A DNA stretch of 64,000 nt from JANOYJ01 sp963792485 (lineage in GTDB: Bacteria; Pseudomonadota; Alphaproteobacteria; Rhizobiales; Rhizobiaceae), in contig CAWBWL010000012.1 of assembly GCA_963792485.1 (NCBI GenBank), forward strand, positions 36,734-100,733, given 5' to 3'. Of the stretch, positions 17,771 through 26,143 are shown in pieces. The translations under genes and the position numbers were made by a program. Numbering within the stretch: position 1 is the stretch's first letter; each line of letters opens with the position of its first letter. The notes below the pieces were generated by a model. The model ran no database searches. It was not told where the DNA came from and was given only the letters and a program-made list of their open reading frames with translations.

Positions 17771-17952
17771 GGAGGCTGTCAGTCTGCGATTAAGCTCGGC
17801 GGCGCAAGGGAAGGAGCATGTCAAACCTCGCGAAGTCCGTCATTTGAAAATCCCGCATCGAAAGCTTAGATTGAGTGAGCAAGGTTTCGCGCCGAATTGC
17901 GTTAATTACAATGGCTGAACCGCAATCCCGTTCGGACCGGAAGGGTTTGATC

Positions 17953-18264
17953 ATGAAACTTCTCCCCGTAATCTCCGCCGCCGCCCTCGCATTTTCACTC
18001 GCCATCCCCGCCGTAATCGCGCCCACTGAGGCCGCGCCGAAGCGCGTCAAGGGCTCCTATTGCCATTTCCCGGTCGCCAAAGGCACTTGGGTCGGGTTTC
18101 TGGACGGATCCTACGAGGAGACAAGTTTTATGGGACGCGATGTCATCCGGCGCATCACCCTCTGGCGCTGCTTCCGCACCAAGGCGGACTGCACGGCATG
18201 GAAATATTGGGCGCAGACCGATTACGGCCGCCTGCCGCCGACCGCCTGGTGCCGGAAGAAATGA
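17953..18264 (+). CDS. Small secreted cysteine-containing protein
   Basis: A protein of 103 residues. Residues 1-28 are a signal peptide (MKLLPVISAAALAFSLAIPA). The mature 75 residues contain four cysteines (GSYCHFPV, LWRCFRTKADCTAW, TAWCRKK), which could form two disulfides in the periplasm. No family recognised. The start at 17953 is the Met next to the signal peptide. Divergent from the MFS transporter gene. Confidence 0.65.
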   Translation: MKLLPVISAAALAFSLAIPAVIAPTEAAPKRVKGSYCHFPVAKGTWVGFLDGSYEETSFMGRDVIRRITLWRCFRTKADCTAWKYWAQTDYGRLPPTAWCRKK

Positions 18265-18308
18265 GGGAAAGGGACCTTGAGCGGTCCTGCGCAGGCTGCA
18301 GTTGGAGG

Positions 18309-18524
18309 CTATTCCCAAAACCATTTCCCCGCCTCACGCTCTGCCTCATGGCGCGACACGCCAATGTCGCGAAGCTGATCGTCGGTGAGGCTGGAGAGAT
18401 CGTCACGCTGCTTGGCGCGGTCGAGAAAGCGCATGAGCGATTTGGCGAGCCCCGGGGCTGAGACATGCGGAACCTTGCCGTTGAACGCGGCGGGAGCGGC
18501 TGATTGATGCAAATTCTGGCGCAT
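18309..18524 (-). CDS. DUF1127 family protein
   Basis: A protein of 71 residues with a C-terminal DUF1127 domain: LSSLTDDQLRDIGVSRHEAE then REAGKWFW. The family is abundant in alpha- and gammaproteobacteria; small arginine-rich members affect phosphate, carbon and stress physiology, partly through RNA binding. This one has a longer N-terminus. The start at 18524 (MRQNLHQS) is preferred over a longer in-frame ORF, which lacks family resemblance. Convergent with the small secreted protein gene. Confidence 0.8.
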   Translation of the reverse strand: MRQNLHQSAAPAAFNGKVPHVSAPGLAKSLMRFLDRAKQRDDLSSLTDDQLRDIGVSRHEAEREAGKWFWE

Positions 18525-18632
18525 TTTGCGTCTCCTGGCTTGTATCAGGCTCAAATTACGCCCCGCGCCGCCTTGCGCACAAACCATGCTTTCTCTACCG
18601 TCCATTAGAATAACTAATGAGGATCAAGGAAT

Positions 18633-19544
18633 TTGCCGCGCAATCTGCCTCCCTTGAATGCGCTGCGGGCTTTCGAAGCGGCCGCGCGCCATGGCAGTTT
18701 CACCCGCGCGGCGGACGAACTGTGCGTCACGCAAGGCGCGGTGAGCCAGCAGGTCAAGGCATTGGAAACCGATCTGAAACTGCGTCTCTTCAACCGCGCT
18801 CCGGGCGGGCTGGAACTGACGGAGTCCGGCCGCGATTATCTCGGCGTAGTCCGGGATGCGCTCGACCGCATCGCCATTGGAACAGAGCGGCTGCGCCAGC
18901 GGCAGGGATCCGGTTCGCTGACCGTCAGCGTCTCGCCGGATTTCGCCGCCAAGTTCCTCGTGCACCGTCTGGGCCGCTTCTCGCAGGCGCATCCGGACAT
19001 TTCGCTGCGGATTTCCGTTGACATGCATCATGTGGATTTCGCCCGCGAGGATGTGGACATGGCTGTGCGGCACGGCGACGGAAGCTGGCAGGGGCTGCAG
19101 GCCGTGCGGCTTTGCGCCGAGCATTTGTTCGCCGTCTGCAGCCCCGGCCTTGTCGCGGGAACAGACTGCCCGCTCGCACCGCAAGACTTGCTGACATTGC
19201 CGCTCCTGCATCCCGACAGGCGCGAGACATGGCAGGAGTGGTTTCAGGCAGCGGGCGTTGAGGGCGCGGATGTGTCGCGCGGCCCGGTGATGAACCGCGC
19301 CGCCATTCTGATCGACGCGGCGATCAACGGTCAAGGAGCGGCGCTCGCCTGCACCACGCTCGCGGCAGCCGACCTCCTCAGCGTACGCTTGATACGGCCA
19401 GTCGAATTCTCCATGCCGCTGTCGAATTCCTACTGGATCGTATGCCCGAAAGCCGCTGCAGGCATGCCCAAGATAAAAATCTTCAGGGAATGGCTGATGG
19501 CGGAGGCGGCGGAAGATTTGCGGCGGCTGGAAACGGCGGGATAG
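18633..19544 (+). CDS. LysR-family regulator, GcvA-like
   Basis: A 303-residue LysR-type transcriptional regulator. The N-terminal winged helix-turn-helix (PPLNALRAFEAAARHGSFTR, AADELCVTQGAVSQQVKALE) has the GcvA-type opening. The effector domain follows (LTVSVSPDFAAKFLVHRLGR, DISLRISVDMHHVDFAREDV). The probable start is TTG 18633 with AAGGA 6 bases upstream. It is convergent with the cytochrome c gene, so its target is not clear from position; self-regulation and control of a neighbour are possible. Confidence 0.88.
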   Translation: MPRNLPPLNALRAFEAAARHGSFTRAADELCVTQGAVSQQVKALETDLKLRLFNRAPGGLELTESGRDYLGVVRDALDRIAIGTERLRQRQGSGSLTVSVSPDFAAKFLVHRLGRFSQAHPDISLRISVDMHHVDFAREDVDMAVRHGDGSWQGLQAVRLCAEHLFAVCSPGLVAGTDCPLAPQDLLTLPLLHPDRRETWQEWFQAAGVEGADVSRGPVMNRAAILIDAAINGQGAALACTTLAAADLLSVRLIRPVEFSMPLSNSYWIVCPKAAAGMPKIKIFREWLMAEAAEDLRRLETAG

Positions 19545-19550
19545 TCCGCG

Positions 19551-20495
19551 CTACTGCGCCGGAACGATGGTCGCCGCCGGATAGCCATTGGGCTCAGCAG
19601 GGATCGCCTTCAAGTAAGCCGCCACAGCCGCCCGGTCTTCGCCGCTCACATGCGACCAGTTGCGCACCACGGCGGCCATGGAGCCGCCGAGCGAGTCGAA
19701 GTCCGGCGTTATGCCATCGCCAAGCGATGAGGCGATTTCAGTTTCTTTCCAGGCTTCAATTCCGCCCGCGCCGCGTGTGATGTTTGGAATGACCCCCTCG
19801 CCTTCCGGATTGACTGCCCCTGCGAGCCATTGCGAGAGCTTGGCGCCGCCGAGCAGATTGCGCGGCGTGTGGCATTCGCCGCAATGGCCGGGTCCTTCGA
19901 CCAGATATTGCCCGCGCTTCACGGCTTCGCTGGCGTCCGCAATTTCGACCGCCGGTCCTTGCCGGAAAAACAGGAACTTCCAGCCGCCAAGCGAGCGGCG
20001 GATGTTGAACGGAAACGGCAGTTCATGGTCAGGCTGCACGCCTTTCACTTCCGGCAGGGTCTTGAAATAGGCCCACAAATCCGCGACATCCGAAAGCTCC
20101 ATGCGGGCGTAGGAGCCGTAAGGGAACGCCGGATAGTAGTGCTCCCCCTCGGGCGAGACGCCGCGCTGCATGGCGTTGGCGAAATCGATAAATCCCCAGG
20201 CGCCGATGCCGTCATCCATATCCATGGAAATGTTGGGCGCATGAAAGTCTCCGAAGGGAGATTTCAGCACCAAGCCGCCGCCGAGCTTCAAAAGGTCGCC
20301 GCCCTGGGATTTCGGCGCCGCATGACACGCCGCGCATCCCGCCTGCCAGAATACAAGCTCACCCTTGACCGGGTCGCCCTCGCCTGCCTGCGCCACCAAT
20401 CGCGGGTCGAGCCGCTGCGGCTCGGTGACAAGCCAAAAAACAAGCCCGCCCAAGACGCCCAGAACAAGTGCGGCCAGAGCGAGCTTCTTGATCAT
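19551..20495 (-). CDS. Membrane-anchored diheme cytochrome c
   Basis: A protein of 314 residues with an uncleaved or signal-type N-terminal helix (LALAALVLGVLGGLVFWLVT). Two c-type heme sites are present: CAACH near residue 54 and CGECH near residue 208. Distal Met ligands may be in NISMDMDD and later segments. It should carry electrons in the periplasm, resembling the cytochrome c subunits of alcohol or sugar dehydrogenases. It lies 26 bp downstream of the cytochrome c' gene on the same strand, so they form an operon. The specific redox partner is not visible. Confidence 0.85.
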   Translation of the reverse strand: MIKKLALAALVLGVLGGLVFWLVTEPQRLDPRLVAQAGEGDPVKGELVFWQAGCAACHAAPKSQGGDLLKLGGGLVLKSPFGDFHAPNISMDMDDGIGAWGFIDFANAMQRGVSPEGEHYYPAFPYGSYARMELSDVADLWAYFKTLPEVKGVQPDHELPFPFNIRRSLGGWKFLFFRQGPAVEIADASEAVKRGQYLVEGPGHCGECHTPRNLLGGAKLSQWLAGAVNPEGEGVIPNITRGAGGIEAWKETEIASSLGDGITPDFDSLGGSMAAVVRNWSHVSGEDRAAVAAYLKAIPAEPNGYPAATIVPAQ

Positions 20496-20521
20496 GTGTT
20501 CGTCTGATCAGCTGTGGCTGG

Positions 20522-20968
20522 TCAGCTCTTCTTCAAGCGGTAGGTTTCGTGGCAAGCGCCACATGCCTTTCCTATCTCGCCGAGCGTCGCGCCCAAAGCC
20601 GCAACATCGGCTGGATTGGCTGCGGCAGCTGCGGCAGCTGCGGTCTTATAGTCCTCCACGGTCTTGGCAAACCCAGCAGCGTCCTCCCAAATCTTCGGCA
20701 GGGACTCAGTGCCTTCTCCGCCGGAGCCTTCCGGGAACAAGGCGGCGGCGTCGAACTTGGCAGCGTGGTCGCCAAACTCTTTCAGCGTCGCGGCAACAGT
20801 GGCGGCGTCAAATGGCTTCTCGCCCTTGGCGATTGGCCCCAGCGTGCCGAACACGAGCTTGCCGTTCGTTTTCATATAGGCTTCGCGGTCTTCCTTTACG
20901 TCCGCAAATGCTGTGGCGATGGACAGGCCCACGGCGACCGCCAGTAGACCGGTTACAATCTTTTTCAT
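20522..20968 (-). CDS. Cytochrome c' / c556-like
   Basis: A 148-residue secreted monoheme cytochrome. The signal peptide is residues 1-22 (MKKIVTGLLAVAVGLSIATA). The four-helix-bundle family signature is at the C-terminus: heme site CGACHETYRLKK. The early MKTNGKLVFGTLGPIAKGEK and FDAAALFPEGSGGEGTESLP match the class. Such proteins bind NO or transfer electrons. The start at 20968 directly precedes the signal peptide. It is the first gene of an operon with the diheme cytochrome c gene. Confidence 0.88.
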   Translation of the reverse strand: MKKIVTGLLAVAVGLSIATAFADVKEDREAYMKTNGKLVFGTLGPIAKGEKPFDAATVAATLKEFGDHAAKFDAAALFPEGSGGEGTESLPKIWEDAAGFAKTVEDYKTAAAAAAAANPADVAALGATLGEIGKACGACHETYRLKKS

Positions 20969-21087
20969 GCAAAGCTCCTCAAGTCGGTTTCCAGGATGCC
21001 GTCCCATATGCAGACTGCAACGCGCGGGTGAGGGTTTCACCTCACAGTTTCGTGAACAGCGTCTTCTCTCGCTTGACGCACCGTCAA

Positions 21088-21120
21088 CAAAAAAGCCCCA
21101 AACGCTTGCGTCCAGGGCTT
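21088..21120 (-). terminator. Rho-independent terminator of sodB
   Basis: Read on the minus strand, an AAAGCCCTGGACGC/GCGTTTGGGGCTTT hairpin is followed by a T-run. It begins 13 bases after the sodB stop. Confidence 0.75.
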
Positions 21121-21132
21121 TGGTAGATTTTT

Positions 21133-21735
21133 TCAGGCCGTCGCTTCCTCATACATTTCGAGAACATGATCCCAATTGATCAAGCTGTCCACGAACGCTT
21201 CGAGATATTTCGGGCGGGCGTTGCGGTAGTCGATATAATAGGAATGCTCCCACACATCGACACCGAGAATAGGCTTGGCCGCATGCACCAGCGGACTTTC
21301 GCCGTTCGGAGTCTTCGAGATTTCAAGCTTGCCATTCTTGACCGAAAGCCAGGCCCAGCCTGAGCCGAACTGCGTCGTGCCCGCCGCGATGAAGTCAGCC
21401 TTGAACTTGTCATAGCCGCCAAGATCGGACTCGACCGCTGCCGCGAGCTTGCCAGGAAGCCGGTTGCCGCCCCCGCCCTTTTTCATCCATTTCCAGAAAT
21501 GAATGTGGTTGTAGTGTTGACCGGCATTGTTGAACAGCGGAGCGTTCTTGCCAAACGACTGCTTGACGATTTCCTCAAGCGACAGGCCATCCATCCCGGC
21601 TTCCGCCGCCAGCTTGTTGCCATTGTCAACATAGGCCTTGTGATGCTTGTCATGATGATATTCCAGCGTCTCGCGCGACATGAAGGGCGCGAGCGCATCG
21701 TAATCATAAGGAAGATCGGGAAGGGAAAACGCCAT
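21133..21735 (-). CDS. sodB: Superoxide dismutase (Fe-type)
   Basis: A 200-residue Fe/Mn superoxide dismutase, converting superoxide to oxygen and peroxide. The metal ligands lie in YHHDKHHKAYVDNGNKL (His), FNNAGQHYNHIHFWKWM (His) and LGVDVWEHSYYIDYRNARP (Asp, His). The Gln in NNAGQHYNH is at the position typical of iron enzymes; FGSGWAWL is conserved. No signal peptide, so probably cytoplasmic. The start at 21735 (MAFSLPDL) is standard for the family; an ATG six codons upstream is in frame. A terminator follows. Confidence 0.94.
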   Translation of the reverse strand: MAFSLPDLPYDYDALAPFMSRETLEYHHDKHHKAYVDNGNKLAAEAGMDGLSLEEIVKQSFGKNAPLFNNAGQHYNHIHFWKWMKKGGGGNRLPGKLAAAVESDLGGYDKFKADFIAAGTTQFGSGWAWLSVKNGKLEISKTPNGESPLVHAAKPILGVDVWEHSYYIDYRNARPKYLEAFVDSLINWDHVLEMYEEATA

Positions 21736-21842
21736 GACTGTCTCCTTGGACAAATGAAGGAAGTGCTCTTGTTCCGAGCTTGTCTGAGTTACATAGTGGC
21801 AGTTCGACGCGGCGGCAATGCGGCAAACTCCGGGACTGGTGT

Positions 21843-22491
21843 ATGAAGCCCTTTTATGTTTTCGACGCTTACGGCACGTTGTTTGATGTGGCCTCGCCCG
21901 TTCGCCGTCACGCCGAAGCGATCGGTCCGGCAGCGGAGCGGCTGGCGGAGCTCTGGCGTCTGAAGCAACTCGAATACACCTGGGTTCGTTCCATGTCCGA
22001 CACCTATCAGGATTTCGAGGTGCTCACCGAGGCTGCGCTCGACTATTCGATGGCAAGCCTCGGCCTCAGCGATGCGGCCCTGCGCGGCAAGCTTCTTGAG
22101 GCCTATCAGGCGCCTGACTGCTATGAAGAAGTTCCGGCCGCGCTCGCTGCCCTCAATGCCTCCGGCGCAAAAATCGCCATCCTGTCCAATGGCACGCCCG
22201 CCATGCTGGACGCTGCAGTGACGGCCGCTGAAATCGGCCACCACATGCACGCGATCCTCTCTGTCGAACTCGGTGCGCGTGTTCAAGACCAATCCGGAAG
22301 CCTACCGCCTCGTCACACGCTATTTCGACTGCGCGCCAAGCGAGGTCTCGTTCCAGTCCTCCAATCGCTGGGACATCGCCGGCGCCGCCGCCTTCGGCTT
22401 TCACACCGTCTGGATCAACCGCCGCCGCGGCCCGCCGGAATATCAGGGCCTCGGACCAGACCGGGAGATCAGCGATTTGTCGAGGCTTTGA
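21843..22491 (+). pseudogene. Haloacid dehalogenase type II, frameshifted
   Basis: A HAD-superfamily 2-haloacid dehalogenase of about 215 residues once one extra base is removed. The first frame has the nucleophile motif FDAYGTLFD at residues 5-13 and motif II AILSNGTP. The second, from about 22270, has RVFKTNPEAYRLV (Lys), SFQSSNRWDIAGAAAFGFHT and VWINRR. In type II enzymes the Asp attacks C2 of L-2-haloacids and releases halide. The break lies in GTCGAACTCGG at 22264-22274, where GTC GAC TCG would keep the frame. All active-site residues remain, so a sequencing error or a very recent mutation is likely. Divergent from sodB. Confidence 0.85.
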
Positions 22492-22501
22492 GTTTTTGAT
22501 C

Positions 22502-23278
22502 ATGACAGCTGAAAGCGACAAGACGCACAAACCAATGAACCGGGTGGAGGGTTTGGGCCGGCGAGCTTTTCTAACGGTCCTCGCCGGCTGCGCCGCGCTT
22601 GCCAGCTGCACGACAACGGAAGTGATTGACGAGGCGGCGCTCAAGACTTTTCCGGAACAGCCTCCCGCCCCGCCTCAGCCGCCAAGGCTGCTTCCGATCA
22701 ACACCGACCCGTCGTTGATCTATGCAGGCCTGGAAGACGGCGAATTTTTCATTCCGCCCGTCCCCTATACAAAGATCAATCCGAAATACCATCGCCAGGT
22801 CGTGGACGATCCGACCGGCGAGCCTCCCGGCACCATCGTCGTTGAAACCGCAAACCGGTTTCTCTATTTCACCCTGCCCTTCGGCAAGGCGCTGCGCTAT
22901 GGCGTATCCATCGGGCGCGAGGGTTTTGCATGGGCTGGCAATGCGCAGGTGGAATGGAAAGGCCGCTGGCCGACATGGACGCCGCCCAAGGAAATGATCG
23001 AGCGCGACCCGAAGCTTGAGAAGTATTCCGCCGAAAACGGCGGCATGAAGCCCGGCCTCGACAATCCGCTCGGCGCGCGGGCGCTCTACATTTTCCAGGA
23101 CGGCGTCGACACCCTCTACCGCATCCACGGCTCGCCCGAATGGAAAAGCATCGGTAAAAAGGCTTCGTCGGGATGCGTGCGGCTGCTCAATCAGGACATT
23201 ATCGACCTGTGGGAGCGCGTACCGAAAAAATCGCCGATTGTGGTGTTCGGGGAAGATGCGCCGCTGGCGTTTTCATGA
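22502..23278 (+). CDS. L,D-transpeptidase (YkuD domain)
   Basis: A 258-residue cell-wall enzyme that makes 3-3 peptidoglycan cross-links or attaches proteins to the wall. The N-terminus has a twin-arginine-like RRAFLTV and a lipobox-like LASC (GLGRRAFLTVLAGCAALASC), so export by Tat and possibly lipid attachment are likely. The YkuD domain shows TIVVETANRFLYFTL, GVSIGREGFAWAG and the catalytic block HGSPEWKSIGKKASSGCVRL with the active Cys. A proline-rich linker is at about residues 55-70. Start at ATG 22502. Confidence 0.9.
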   Translation: MTAESDKTHKPMNRVEGLGRRAFLTVLAGCAALASCTTTEVIDEAALKTFPEQPPAPPQPPRLLPINTDPSLIYAGLEDGEFFIPPVPYTKINPKYHRQVVDDPTGEPPGTIVVETANRFLYFTLPFGKALRYGVSIGREGFAWAGNAQVEWKGRWPTWTPPKEMIERDPKLEKYSAENGGMKPGLDNPLGARALYIFQDGVDTLYRIHGSPEWKSIGKKASSGCVRLLNQDIIDLWERVPKKSPIVVFGEDAPLAFS

Positions 23279-23316
23279 GGACCGCCTGCGCCATTTTCCA
23301 AACTTAACGCACTAGC

Positions 23317-23515
23317 GCCCTATCGCCGCAAACTCCCCAATATCCCCCGCACCAACGCCCGGCCAAGCGACGACGCAACCGACCGCACCACGGACTTCAT
23401 CGCCGCCTCCGCCACCGTCTGGCGTCCCGATGAACGAGGAGCGCTCGTGCGCTCTGCGGGCGCGGGCTTCTTTGCGCCGAAATCCGGCAGCTTCCAGCCG
23501 CCGCCATTGGCTTGG
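23317..23515 (-). repeat. Duplicated 3' end of the HerA-like ATPase gene
   Basis: About 200 bp here match about 195 bp at 26141-26335 with only scattered mismatches. On the minus strand both encode the C-terminus of the HerA-like ATPase: LPDFGAKKPAPAERTSAPRS, AEAAMKSV, and GRALVRGILGSLRR before a TAG. This copy is not preceded by the rest of the gene. The two copies, in direct orientation, flank the epoxide hydrolase/GFA/regulator module, so the module looks inserted at the 3' end of the ATPase gene. Confidence 0.85.
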
Positions 23516-23539
23516 CTTTCTGGCAGACACATCTTGCTC

Positions 23540-24784
23540 CTACTTGGCGATCAGCCCAACAAAAAACTTGCGGATGTCCTCCGCCAGCAGATCGGGCGCT
23601 TCGGAAGCGGCGAAGTGCCCGCCCCTCGGCATTTCCGTCCAGTGCACGATATTGTTGGCACGCTCCGCGAAGCTGCGGACAGAGCGGAAATCGTTCGGGA
23701 ACACCGCCACACCGGTCCGCGTCGAATTCTTCTCTTCGCGGTATCCGGCCCCGGTCTGCGTGTCCTCGAAGTAAACATTCGCCGCTGAACCGCTGGTCCC
23801 GGTGAACCAGAAGATCGAGTTGATGGTCAGATAGAGTTCCCGGTCCACGTGATCTGCGCCTTGGCCCTCAAACCCGAACCACAGCTCCGCGTTCCAAGCC
23901 AGTTGTCCAACAGGCGAGTCCACCAAGGCAAAGGCAAGCGTGCCCGGCCGTTTTGACTGAATGGCCTGGTAGCCGCCGTATTTCTCGAACGAAGCCAGAT
24001 TTGCCATGCCTTCCATCTCGAAAGGCGACAGCTTCTCCATCTCGCCCGGCGCACCTGCGGGGAACGCGAATATCTGGAGCAGATGTGTGCCGACCAGACC
24101 CTTCGGCGCCAGAATTCCAAGCTCACGGCTGACAAGCGCACCCGCATCGCCGCCATGCGCGCCGTAACGCTCATAGCCAAGCCCGGTCATCAAAGTGTCC
24201 CACGCCTTTGCCGTTCTGGCGCTGTCCCAGCCTGGGGCGGACAGCGGGCTTGAGAAACCGAACCCCGGAAGCGACGGAATGACCAGATCGAAGGCGATTG
24301 ACTCATCGAGCCCGTGCGACTTCGGATCAGTCAGCGGTCCGATGAGATCAAGGAACTCGACAAAGCTGCCCGGCCAGCCATGGCTCAAAATGAGCGGAAA
24401 GGCTTTGGGGACTTTTGACTTGATGTGCATGAAGTGGATCGGTTGAGCATCGATTTCCGTCATGAAATGCGGGTAGCGGTTAAGTTCAACCTCGCGCTCG
24501 CGCCAGTCAAACTTGTTCTGCCATTGATCAGCGAGTTCCTTGATCAAGCTTGCCGGCTGCCCGCGCGACCAGTCATTGGTAATGGCATGCGGCCAGCGCG
24601 TTTGTCCAAGCCGAGCTTTCAGGTCAGCGATGGCTGCGTCGCTGATGTCGATCTTGAAGGGCTTCACATTCAGCATCTGGTTCTCCTTTGAGGTTTGTGT
24701 ATGGGCGGAGTTGATTGCGCCGGAGGCGATGAGCGCCAGCGCGCCGCCATTGAAGGCGCGGCGGGTGAATGTCATTTCGGGCAT
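23540..24784 (-). CDS. Epoxide hydrolase (EHN-type), exported
   Basis: A 414-residue alpha/beta hydrolase with the epoxide hydrolase N-terminal domain (about residues 40-140: FKIDISDAAIADLKARLGQT, WREREVELNRYPHF). The core has HGWPGSF (oxyanion hole), GAHGGDAGALVS (nucleophile Asp) and RGGHFAASEAPDLL (catalytic His). It opens epoxides to diols. The N-terminus MTFTRRAFNGGALALIASGA is a twin-arginine signal, so a periplasmic location is likely. It is the last gene of an accessory module with a GFA enzyme and a YafY-type regulator. Confidence 0.87.
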   Translation of the reverse strand: MPEMTFTRRAFNGGALALIASGAINSAHTQTSKENQMLNVKPFKIDISDAAIADLKARLGQTRWPHAITNDWSRGQPASLIKELADQWQNKFDWREREVELNRYPHFMTEIDAQPIHFMHIKSKVPKAFPLILSHGWPGSFVEFLDLIGPLTDPKSHGLDESIAFDLVIPSLPGFGFSSPLSAPGWDSARTAKAWDTLMTGLGYERYGAHGGDAGALVSRELGILAPKGLVGTHLLQIFAFPAGAPGEMEKLSPFEMEGMANLASFEKYGGYQAIQSKRPGTLAFALVDSPVGQLAWNAELWFGFEGQGADHVDRELYLTINSIFWFTGTSGSAANVYFEDTQTGAGYREEKNSTRTGVAVFPNDFRSVRSFAERANNIVHWTEMPRGGHFAASEAPDLLAEDIRKFFVGLIAK

Positions 24785-24822
24785 GTCGGCTGGTCCTTGC
24801 CTCGCGGGAGCGCCGCTTGCGT

Positions 24823-25251
24823 CTAAAGATGGCGGGTTTCTGCTGGAGTTTGCATGTGATGGTCAGTGATCCCATCCTCGAAGATCACCGGCGCCGCGAT
24901 GATCTCTTCAGGCGTGACATCGTCCAGGCAGTTCACATTGACAGCGTGAAACCATCCATTGAATGGCTGCATGTCGAGGTAGCCCTTTGAAAATCCGCGC
25001 ACGCCGCAGCTCTTGCAGAAATAGTGATGAATATGCCCTTCGGGCCAGCTTGATTCCTGCGACCGGTAGTCACCGAGATTGTCGGCCCCCTGCGTGACCA
25101 CAAGCCCGTCTGCGTAAGAAAAAGTCTTCCAGTATTTTGTCTTGACGCAGAACGTGCAGTTGCACTTGCGGATGCCTTCGTAAAGATCAATCCGCGCCGT
25201 GAAACGCACGGCTCCACAATGGCAACTACCTGTATATTTCTTCTGTGCCAT
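24823..25251 (-). CDS. GFA/CENP-V family protein
   Basis: A 142-residue protein of the GFA (glutathione-dependent formaldehyde-activating) superfamily. Zinc ligands are in GSCHCGAVRF, CNCTFC and YFCKSCGVRGF. Family members are probable glutathione-linked enzymes; many annotated members have no proven activity. Start at 25251 (MAQKKYTGSCHCGA). It is divergently transcribed from the YafY-type regulator 178 bp away, a common pairing, and lies 38 bp upstream of the epoxide hydrolase gene. Confidence 0.87.
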   Translation of the reverse strand: MAQKKYTGSCHCGAVRFTARIDLYEGIRKCNCTFCVKTKYWKTFSYADGLVVTQGADNLGDYRSQESSWPEGHIHHYFCKSCGVRGFSKGYLDMQPFNGWFHAVNVNCLDDVTPEEIIAAPVIFEDGITDHHMQTPAETRHL

Positions 25252-25429
25252 TCCAAATCTCCTCAATGACGCTGGCGGCAATTATTCTAGACAACGCTCG
25301 CGGCACGGATTGGTTGCCGCTCAAGATATCGCGTGCCGGACCCTTTCGGGACTGCTTGACCATAGAGTTCGAATGCTGCCAAATCCTGTCAGTATTCGAC
25401 TGATAAGGTCAGATTCAAAGAGGCAGAAA

Positions 25430-26125
25430 ATGGCAAAATCCGACCGCGTCATGCGGCTCCTCACTCTGATGCGCCAGCTGCCGCAGCCGGTTACCGCCGG
25501 GAGGCTGGCGCAGGAAGCAGAGGTCAGCCAGCGTACGGTTTACCGCGATATTGAAACGCTGCGCGCAAGCGGCTTCATGATCGATGGCGCGCCGCGTTAT
25601 GGTTACACGCTCACCGAAGACCCCGCGCTGCCGCCGCTCATGTTCAACCGGCTTGAAGTCGAGGCGCTCATGCTGGCGCTTGGTGCAGCTGAGTCCTTTT
25701 TGCCAATGGATTCCGCTCTTGCAAATGCCCTCCAAGAGGCCCGCACAAAGATCGTAGCGTCAATGCCCGATCGTGTTCAAAGGCAGGCCCAGCATGCCGT
25801 GGGGCGTGCCTACCGCTATCCGCCCAAACGGCAGGCGCCACATTCTCTTGTGTTGTTGCGAGAGGCAGCATGGGACGAGGTTGCAGTCGATATCGCGTAT
25901 GAGGATCGAGCCGGAAGCAATAGTTCTCGCCGCATCCTGCCCCTTGCCATCGTTGCAACAGATGCGGGCTTCAGCTGCCTCGCCTGGTGCTGCCTCAGGC
26001 AAGACTTCCGCACCTTCCGGCTGGACGCCATCACCCAAACGCAACGGACCAAAGAGAGCTTTCGCCCCCGGCGCGCCGCCTTACTGCGCGAACACTTGGC
26101 ACACTTGGCAGCGCGGCACGATTGA
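25430..26125 (+). CDS. YafY-family transcriptional regulator (HTH_11-WYL)
   Basis: A 231-residue regulator. The N-terminal winged helix (RVMRLLTLMRQLPQPVTAGR then LAQEAEVSQRTVYRDIETL) is the HTH_11 domain. The remaining ~150 residues are a WYL-type effector domain (AVDIAYEDRAGSNSSRRILP and a basic C-terminus). Such proteins sense nucleotides or stress ligands. The start at 25430 has AGAGG upstream. The divergent partner is the GFA gene, so it probably regulates the intergenic region 25252-25429 and the GFA-epoxide hydrolase operon. The stop lies just before the duplicated ATPase 3' end. Confidence 0.85.
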   Translation: MAKSDRVMRLLTLMRQLPQPVTAGRLAQEAEVSQRTVYRDIETLRASGFMIDGAPRYGYTLTEDPALPPLMFNRLEVEALMLALGAAESFLPMDSALANALQEARTKIVASMPDRVQRQAQHAVGRAYRYPPKRQAPHSLVLLREAAWDEVAVDIAYEDRAGSNSSRRILPLAIVATDAGFSCLAWCCLRQDFRTFRLDAITQTQRTKESFRPRRAALLREHLAHLAARHD

Positions 26126-26143
26126 ACTTGAAGAACAGCCGCC